From Echinostoma caproni (lineage: Eukaryota > Platyhelminthes > Trematoda > Plagiorchiida > Echinostomatidae), in contig UZAN01040906.1 in the NCBI GenBank assembly GCA_900618425.1, forward strand, positions 42,543 through 67,293: 24,751 nt of DNA, given 5' to 3'. Below are positions 19,993 through 24,751 of the stretch, one piece after another (position 1 is the stretch's first letter; the number at the start of each line of letters is the position of its first letter). Under the pieces are notes generated by a model. It searched no databases. It was not told where the DNA came from and saw only the letters and a list, made by a program, of their open reading frames with translations. Position numbers and translations under genes: made by a program.

Positions 19993-20037
19993 GCACTACT
20001 GATGAGCTCTAATAAGTGCAAAACACGAGTATAGGGC
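19993..20037 (+). ncRNA. Degenerate type I hammerhead ribozyme with stem II
   Basis: Stem I strand GCACTA (19993-19998), core CTGATGA (19999-20005), stem II GCTC / loop TAATAA / GTGC (20006-20019; three of four pairs), AAAAC (20020-20024) where GAAAC is required, loop ACGA, cleavage triplet GTA (20029-20031), stem I strand TAGGGC (20032-20037; five of six pairs). The layout, including the two-pair stem III with a four-base loop, equals that of the schistosome satellite and SINE hammerheads. The change of the essential G of GAAA to A should abolish most activity; GTA would still be a permitted cleavage triplet. Confidence 0.65.
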
Positions 20038-20843
20038 TTCCGAATGTATGGTTGAATCGATGAACTGAGGATTGTGCGCGAATGTAAAGTCTGAAGGATG
20101 GTCAGTTCAAATCCGTCAATAGATTTCTTGGAAGACCTGTATAGGCCCGCGGACGAACGTTCAAATCTCGAGGTGTGTTGTTGATACAATTGAACATCTG
20201 ATTGTTTTACTGCGTCTCTGTGATGGACGGTTCAGTCAAATGATTGACGATATCTGGGACCTCCCATTCCACCAGCAGTTTACTCTCACTCTCAACAATC
20301 GAAATACCGGAAGAGCAAATTTGTTTTGCATGCTCTGTATATGCCCGATTATCTCTGATAATTTGCGCTTTCATTCGGGATATTTTAAATCGCTCAAGAG
20401 TCCAGCGTAAACGAGATTTTGAAATTTCACGTTTTCGCGTGGTCCGTCATGTAGAGATCTGATTAGGGTCAAATGATTGATCGATGTGAAACGCCAGTAG
20501 GACTTTGAATAAACCGGGTGAAACGTTTAACAGTTTGCTTGTTCACTTATTAGTACAACTGGGCTCACACATAGTCATCTATGTTAAAGTTACCCAAAGG
20601 GAAACTCTATGACTTTCGGACCCTCAGGTACTCAGTAAACCTGCCTAAATAGCGTTTTATTTCGTAACACATACTGGTACTGTTTTTCATTTCTAAAAAA
20701 ATATTCAATCATAGAGAGTTATCTGAAGCTGTTTAGTACCGGGGGTATAATTGAGTGAGCTGCTTTGTAAATTTTACCTTTATCTCAGTTTCAAAATTAC
20801 AGGATGGGTAATTTTCATAAGTAAAATTCAGTAGTTATTGAGC

Positions 20844-20846
<3 letters not shown>

Positions 20847-20891
<45 letters not shown>
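20847..20891. repeat. (ATT)15 microsatellite
   Basis: Fifteen perfect ATT units, the longest perfect simple repeat in the window. Confidence 0.95.
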
Positions 20892-21464
20892 GAAGAAACA
20901 AATGAATCATCAACAGAGCGATGGGTTGTTTTTGTGTAAGATGATGCTTAGCCACATGTGTGACGAATACATTTATTCGGGAGAACGCTGCTCTCTTTAT
21001 AGAATGAACAATGCTCGATTTATCCGATGAATTCTGCGTATAACTGAAGTGTGAGATTAGGAGTCAGGAAGCATGAACACAGTTGTATCCATCTGGTCAG
21101 GTCTCATAAACGGTGCAAAACCTTCGACGTAAAAAGGGCATCAAACCCGGTACCTCACGGAGGGAACACCATCGTACTATCAGTTCTGCCACCGGGAAAC
21201 TGATCAAACCGTTTTTAAACTTTCCACATACACGCTAGTGCACAACCCATCTTTGAGAGCATCTTGCAGATTACTAGATCTCCTTAGCACTAACCTCCAG
21301 GATGATGATTTGTTTGGAAACTTTTGCAGCATGGCTGCATGCTGTATGTGACGGATGGAGGATTTGTTTTGATTATATGATGAATTAGTCATGTAAATGA
21401 GGTGTGAGTTGAAAAGCTAGGAAGCACTGGATATCTTCGATTTGCGCTTCTCGAACATTCCTTT

Positions 21465-21502
21465 TAATAATTAATAATAATTAATTAATTAATAATTAAT
21501 TA
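21465..21502. repeat. AATTAAT-type AT-only repeat
   Basis: A run of A and T only, built from TAAT and AATTAAT units; self-complementary. Confidence 0.85.
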
Positions 21503-21724
21503 GACAGATATTACTAACGAGTAGTAACCCACAATATCGTATGTGCACTAAGTATAAAGTACGTTCTCGGTTTTGACAGCGTTGGTGTAAGAAAAGTGGT
21601 TCATTTATGATCGTGGTGGTATGGAGATCTTATAGGAAGCAACGAAAATTGGTATCGGATTCGTGAAAGTAGGCGGTGCTTCATGCTGCCCTGATTTTTC
21701 ATCTTCACTATGACTGTTTTTCAG

Positions 21725-21907
21725 TTTTTTATCCAGTAGAGCTAGAACCAGGAGTTAGTTTAAAGCTATCCGGTCTTTTTTTATCAGGTTCTGATTCTAG
21801 TTCTTTTTTGTTTAAAAATGACGACATCACATCTCATCTGGTGCGATGTGCTCTTGAATTCAAAGCAAAAACTCCGTTTGAAAATATTAATTATCTTCAG
21901 CAAGCTG
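21725..21907 (+). CDS. Candidate internal exon of an unidentified spliced gene
   Basis: An open segment bordered by a pyrimidine-rich acceptor (CTGTTTTTCAG ending 21724, or ATCCAG ending 21736) and a strong donor CTG|GTAAGAG at 21907/21908. It encodes VELEPGVSLKLSGLFLSG, then SSSFLFKNDDITSHLVRCAL, then EFKAKTPFENINYLQQA. The composition (mixed charged and hydrophobic residues, no low complexity) and paired splice sites speak for a real exon, phase 1 at its end. I do not recognise the protein. Other exon-like segments follow on the same strand at 23315 and 24127. Confidence 0.4.
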
Positions 21908-22358
21908 GTAAGAGATCAATAATAGAGCAGAGTAAAAATGATTTGTTGGAGTGGATGTGGGGATCGGGTCAGTGGCAACGGGGCGTATATATTTATTAAC
22001 CCTGTGTGAAGATCTGAAAACACGATAAAAAAACGGAATAATATCTTTTGTATAATACGGATAACAAATGACGGACGTGCTCTACACAGTGAACTGTTTT
22101 TATGGCCATCACAGTCAAGACTGAGCAAATCTCCTCCACACATATGCAACGCAGCCCCCCCCCACCTGGAGAATGGGAGTATATATATATGTTTACATTG
22201 ATATGCTACAGATATGCGGCCAAAATAACCATGAGTTGAACGCGAAATATAGAAACCGAAGAGCGAGCAAACAAAAGCAGTGAAGTTTTGGGGACAGGAT
22301 TTTTTGCTTGTAGGCTGCACGCGGTTTTGACTAGTTTGTTTCTTTTACCTTTGGTATT
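21908..22358. other. Presumed intron sequence, no feature recognised
   Basis: If the exon at 21725-21907 is real, this is the start of its downstream intron. A 134-codon minus-strand frame (21916-22320) crosses the exon donor, starts with GTG and shows no motif; I treat it as chance. It contains a run of C residues and a short TA repeat. Confidence 0.35.
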
Positions 22359-22388
22359 TCATTCATTCACATTCACATTCACATACAC
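22359..22388 (-). repeat. (TGAATG)n-like tail of the RTE relic
   Basis: On the minus strand, TGAATG and related units follow directly after the RTE coding relic. A short tandem repeat at this place is the usual 3' end of a non-LTR element. Confidence 0.6.
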
Positions 22389-22850
22389 CGGCCAAAGATA
22401 ATCTGAATCTTTGGAGCCCCAGCCGGGGAGCCGGGTAGTCCCAAGGGAAGCCAATTCCGAGCACAACCTCATCAATCTTCTACGCCACGTTATAGCCAGA
22501 CCACATTGCTGTTTCTTCCAGCTCGGATAATTGTCTGCAAATAGTGCATGCTATGTCAAACGTTGTTCTGGCATTTATAGGACCTACCTGAACCAACGAA
22601 GACGATACAGTGAAATGGTTTTGTTCATCGGAAGACTATCTGACCGTAACCCACGTAGTCTGACCACATCGTTATTCACGCGATGCTCCCACCATACGCG
22701 AGCAATGTTGTGCAGACAATGGTTATCGAAGACGGACAGTCATTGGACATGATCTGTTCGAAGAGGCCATGTTTCGCAGCCATGGGGCAACACGGTGCGT
22801 ACCGTCGCGTAGTGCACACACCCTTTCACTGAAATGGAGACTATATTACC
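22389..22850 (-). mobile_element. RTE-clade (SR2-like) non-LTR retrotransposon, C-terminal relic with tail
   Basis: A single minus-strand frame from about 22835 reads ISVKGCVHYATVRTVLPHGC, then ETWPLRTDHVQ, LSVFDNHCLHNIARVWWEHR, VVRLRGLRSDSLPMNK, LYRLRWFR, HALFADNYPSWKKQQ and TRLPGWGSKDSDY. These match the RTE C-terminal domain in order, including an intact GCETWPL motif. Stops occur after HVQ, after WFR and in the MPEQRLT segment. The protein breaks off right after LPGWGSKDSDY and runs into the TGAATG tail, so the last 30 or so residues seen in the 11560-11888 copy are missing. It lies between two candidate exons of the plus strand, as an intron insertion would. Confidence 0.88.
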
Positions 22851-23314
22851 CGGTAGCATAGGTAAGTGGTCTATAATTGGGATGCTTCCATTAGGGAACT
22901 CAAATGCATAATCGCTGGCTTATTTCGGCCATAGCCTATACTAATTCAAAACTCCATAAATTTGACTTTTGTTTTACTACATTATAAATACATTCAGTTG
23001 GGGCACAACTGAAAATTGCTCTCGTGAGCAACCGAAGGCACTCTGTTCGTGGCGAATTGTAAGAAAGTGTACAGTTGCACTTTCAGTCTATTAGCCTACA
23101 CACGATATTTATGATATGTAAGACGAATGGATCGTGTGGACGAAATTTAATGTCATAAGTGCAAGCCAAAGTAAATATGCAATGAATTGAAATGTATTTT
23201 GTATGGTGAAATACAGCTATTTGACTAGATTTACCACCATCTGAAGAATTTTCGATCATTTGTTTGAGAAATTTCAGATTTTGAGTTTCGGCTTTTTGTG
23301 CGAGCATTCTTCAG
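22851..23314. other. Unassigned, presumed intronic DNA
   Basis: No feature recognised. The minus-strand frame at 23083-23307 has no motif. Confidence 0.35.
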
Positions 23315-23399
23315 GCTTTACTTCGGTGTAGAATTTCTAGTTCATCCCGTCAACCTTGTAATCGAACATCACTTCGCCTGTAAAGCTCGTCAATTGTGC
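23315..23399 (+). CDS. Candidate internal exon of an unidentified spliced gene
   Basis: Acceptor ATTCTTCAG (ending 23314) and a strong donor TGC|GTGAGT (23399/23400) border 85 bases that encode LYFGVEFLVHPVNLVIEHHF then ACKARQLC. Taken from the AG at 23303-23304 instead, the exon would begin in phase 1 and join in frame to the exon ending at 21907. With the better acceptor at 23314 the phases do not match and a further exon would be needed. Family not recognised. Confidence 0.3.
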
Positions 23400-24126
23400 G
23401 TGAGTTCCGCTTGTTCCAAACACTGCGCCCCAAAATTATTTGTTATTGCCAGCAATATCCCAATTCCCAACCGACTGTAGTCAACTGTAAGTAACACAGA
23501 ACTCATGCACGTTGGTTGGCTATCATATTAACCACTGTATATCTCGTTGACATGAGAGATAGAACGTGTACTTCCGAACTGGATAGAAATTGGTTTCAAC
23601 TTAAATAAAGAAATAAATTATGTTTCTTAAAACTGTGCAGGATAAAAACAGCATAGGTGGTACATAAAGATTTTCTCAGAGTTGAAATAAAACATAAGCA
23701 ACAGCTTTGCGTAAAATTCGCTACGTAAAGTTAAAAAGAGCGCCCTGCATCGATGCGATTCAACAGCGATATATTGACCAAATAAAGACTAACTACTCAC
23801 AAGTAGTGCAAAACTAATATATGAACTTTTAAGGACCAGCACAATGAAAAGCAAAATCATTTGCCCGATAGTTTCCTGATCAGAGTTAAGCTTTTATTAT
23901 GCTTTGGACCTAGTTTACCGAATACATTCGTTATTTATAGCAAAAGGGACTAGCAGCCTAAGTTGTCTGTGTGACCGGAGGAAGCAGCAAATTGACGGAA
24001 GACGTGTGACATTCAAAGCTGACCACCCACCTGTAAATATTACCAATCAAATCCAAATAAACTATTAAAAGGAAAAGTTCGAATTTTCCTACTTTAAAGT
24101 GCCTTCTCACATTTCAATGATTTCAG
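23400..24126. other. Unassigned, presumed intronic DNA
   Basis: No feature recognised. A six- to seven-base segment near 23480-23490 sits between a TGTAG acceptor-like and a GTAAGT donor-like string and could look like a micro-exon, but so small a unit cannot be supported from one sequence. Confidence 0.35.
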
Positions 24127-24313
24127 GGTAGGTTGTTTTATAGTTCCTTCTATTTCGGACCTAGGAAAACTATTCGGTTTCCATGTATTAGAAACTGGTG
24201 ACGGTGACAGACGTGTTAAGCGGTACATTGAGGTCTTGCTCCCTGCTACATTATCTCATTCTCTGAGGGTCAGTCAAGTCTGCCAGCGGAAAAGAAAAGT
24301 CGGAATGATTTAA
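24127..24313 (+). CDS. Candidate exon, possibly terminal, of an unidentified spliced gene
   Basis: After an acceptor TCAATGATTTCAG (ending 24126) the frame reads VGCFIVPSISDLGKLFGFHV, then LETGDGDRRVKRYIEVLLPA, then TLSHSLR. It either leaves through a weak donor AGG|GTCAGT at 24268/24269 or continues through QVCQRKRKVGMI to a TAA at 24311-24313. The sequence looks like folded protein, but there is no ATG and I do not recognise the family. It begins in phase 2, which does not fit directly onto the exon ending at 23399, so either an exon is missing or the segments belong to different genes. Confidence 0.35.
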
Positions 24314-24465
24314 AATTCCGTCGTTAATGTAAAAAGATCCTTTAATTCGGCCTTTATGGATCAATTATTTGTTTAAATGAGGAAATTTAATGAACAATAT
24401 CACTGGAGGGTATACTACCTTATGTGCCTTGTATATCCATTGTCAATCTATCTGTAAATCTTGAG

Positions 24466-24698
24466 TGAACTACACTCGTTCGCAATGTGAAGAATGTACA
24501 CGGAAAATCCTTTCTGATCCTTCGTATGGCACAGTATCCAAATGTCATCTGCACACTACGACACGTTTTGTAGAGACAGAGCTGACATCTACCGAAATTC
24601 CTCACCAATTGGGAGCGAGTGTCTCCCGAATTACTCGGCAACGTCTACCGGTTAAATCTATTCGTGCTTTATCTTCTTTTCTAGGAGTTTGCTTGTGA
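24466..24698 (+). CDS. Weak candidate coding segment
   Basis: An open frame after a TGA at 24462-24464, reading NYTRSQCEECTRKILSDPSY, then KCHLHTTTRFVETELTSTEI, then SIRALSSFLGVCL and a TGA at 24696-24698. Codon and residue composition are compatible with coding sequence, but the acceptor (CTTGAG) is poor and a good acceptor-like CTTCTTTTCTAG lies inside its end, which argues that part of it is intron. No family recognised. Confidence 0.2.
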
Positions 24699-24751
24699 TT
24701 TTGACTGAAAGGCGGACGGTTCACCTACTTGAAAGTCCCTGCAAATAAGAG

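Larger units (their letters stand above)
19911..20125 (+). mobile_element. SINE-like repeat with hammerhead, copy 2 (plus strand)
   Basis: Starts with GGCTGAT (19913-19919), a tRNA-like head with A and B boxes, the hammerhead (19993-20037), then the shared body (GGTTGAATCGATGAACTGAG and GATTGTGCGCGAATG) and GTCTGAAGGATGG, fading out around CCGTCAATAGATTTC. It is inverted relative to copy 1 with about 130 bases between, so a transcript through both could fold back on itself. Divergence from copy 1 is substantial, so the pair is not a recent inverted duplication. Further B-box-like GTTCAAATCC (20105-20114) and CGTTCAAATCTCG (20158-20170) lie at and beyond its end. Confidence 0.75.
20126..21724. 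other. Unassigned DNA with AT-rich repeats
   Basis: No certain gene. An ATG at 20240 opens a 56-codon frame with a protein-like start (MIDDIWDLPFHQQFTLTLNN) ending at TAA near 20410; it has no clear donor and no recognised family. On the minus strand 21150-21136 reads CCGGGTTTGATGCCC, close to a B box, preceded by tRNA-like sequence, possibly another tRNA-derived relic. Simple repeats occur at 20847-20891 and 21465-21502. Confidence 0.35.

Noticed and set aside
21916..22320. 134-codon minus-strand frame
   Set aside because: GTG start, no motif, and it crosses a strong plus-strand donor and a short TA repeat.

Overview
The window looks like a repeat-rich piece of an animal nuclear genome, most likely a parasitic flatworm (trematode). 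The reasons are: sparse, intron-split coding sequence; many decayed non-LTR retrotransposon pieces whose protein motifs match elements I know from schistosomes and other flukes (an RTE/SR2-like C-terminal domain, CR1/Jockey-like reverse transcriptases); tRNA-derived short repeats; and a tRNA-headed repeat carrying a hammerhead ribozyme with the architecture of the schistosome Sm-alpha family. No bacterial operon, ribosome binding site or CRISPR array is visible. Species cannot be told from this sequence.

Layout. 1-2410: mostly unrecognised DNA, a tRNA-like A box on the minus strand near 1176-1192, then a minus-strand RTE C-terminal relic (1775-2410). 2618-3077 (minus): the best host gene, a secreted cystatin with one intron and one apparent frameshift. 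3085-6076: simple repeats and a tRNA-Gly-like fragment. 6077-7456 (minus): two unassigned ORFs that may be exons. 7502-11559: no clear gene; a tRNA-derived element at 10226-10319. 11560-11888: second RTE relic (plus). 12990-14776: a 5'-truncated CR1/Jockey-like LINE with intact reverse transcriptase motifs, cut by a 783-base assembly gap and ending in five GAACATT units. 16666-18830: an older, dead non-LTR element with endonuclease and reverse transcriptase remnants. 19560-20125: two divergent copies of a hammerhead-bearing SINE-like repeat in inverted orientation. 20126-24751: candidate exons on the plus strand (21725-21907, 23315-23399, 24127-24268), with a third RTE relic (22389-22850, minus) lying between the first two.

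The most interesting part is the inverted SINE pair. Each copy has a tRNA-like head, a type I hammerhead core flanked by the same stem I strand GCACTA, and a shared 3' body. One copy keeps the CUGAUGA/GAAA/GUC core but has lost the body of stem II; the other keeps stem II but has a damaged core. The transposon relics and the few host-like exons do not form a common pathway; the host genes sit in a landscape of old insertions.
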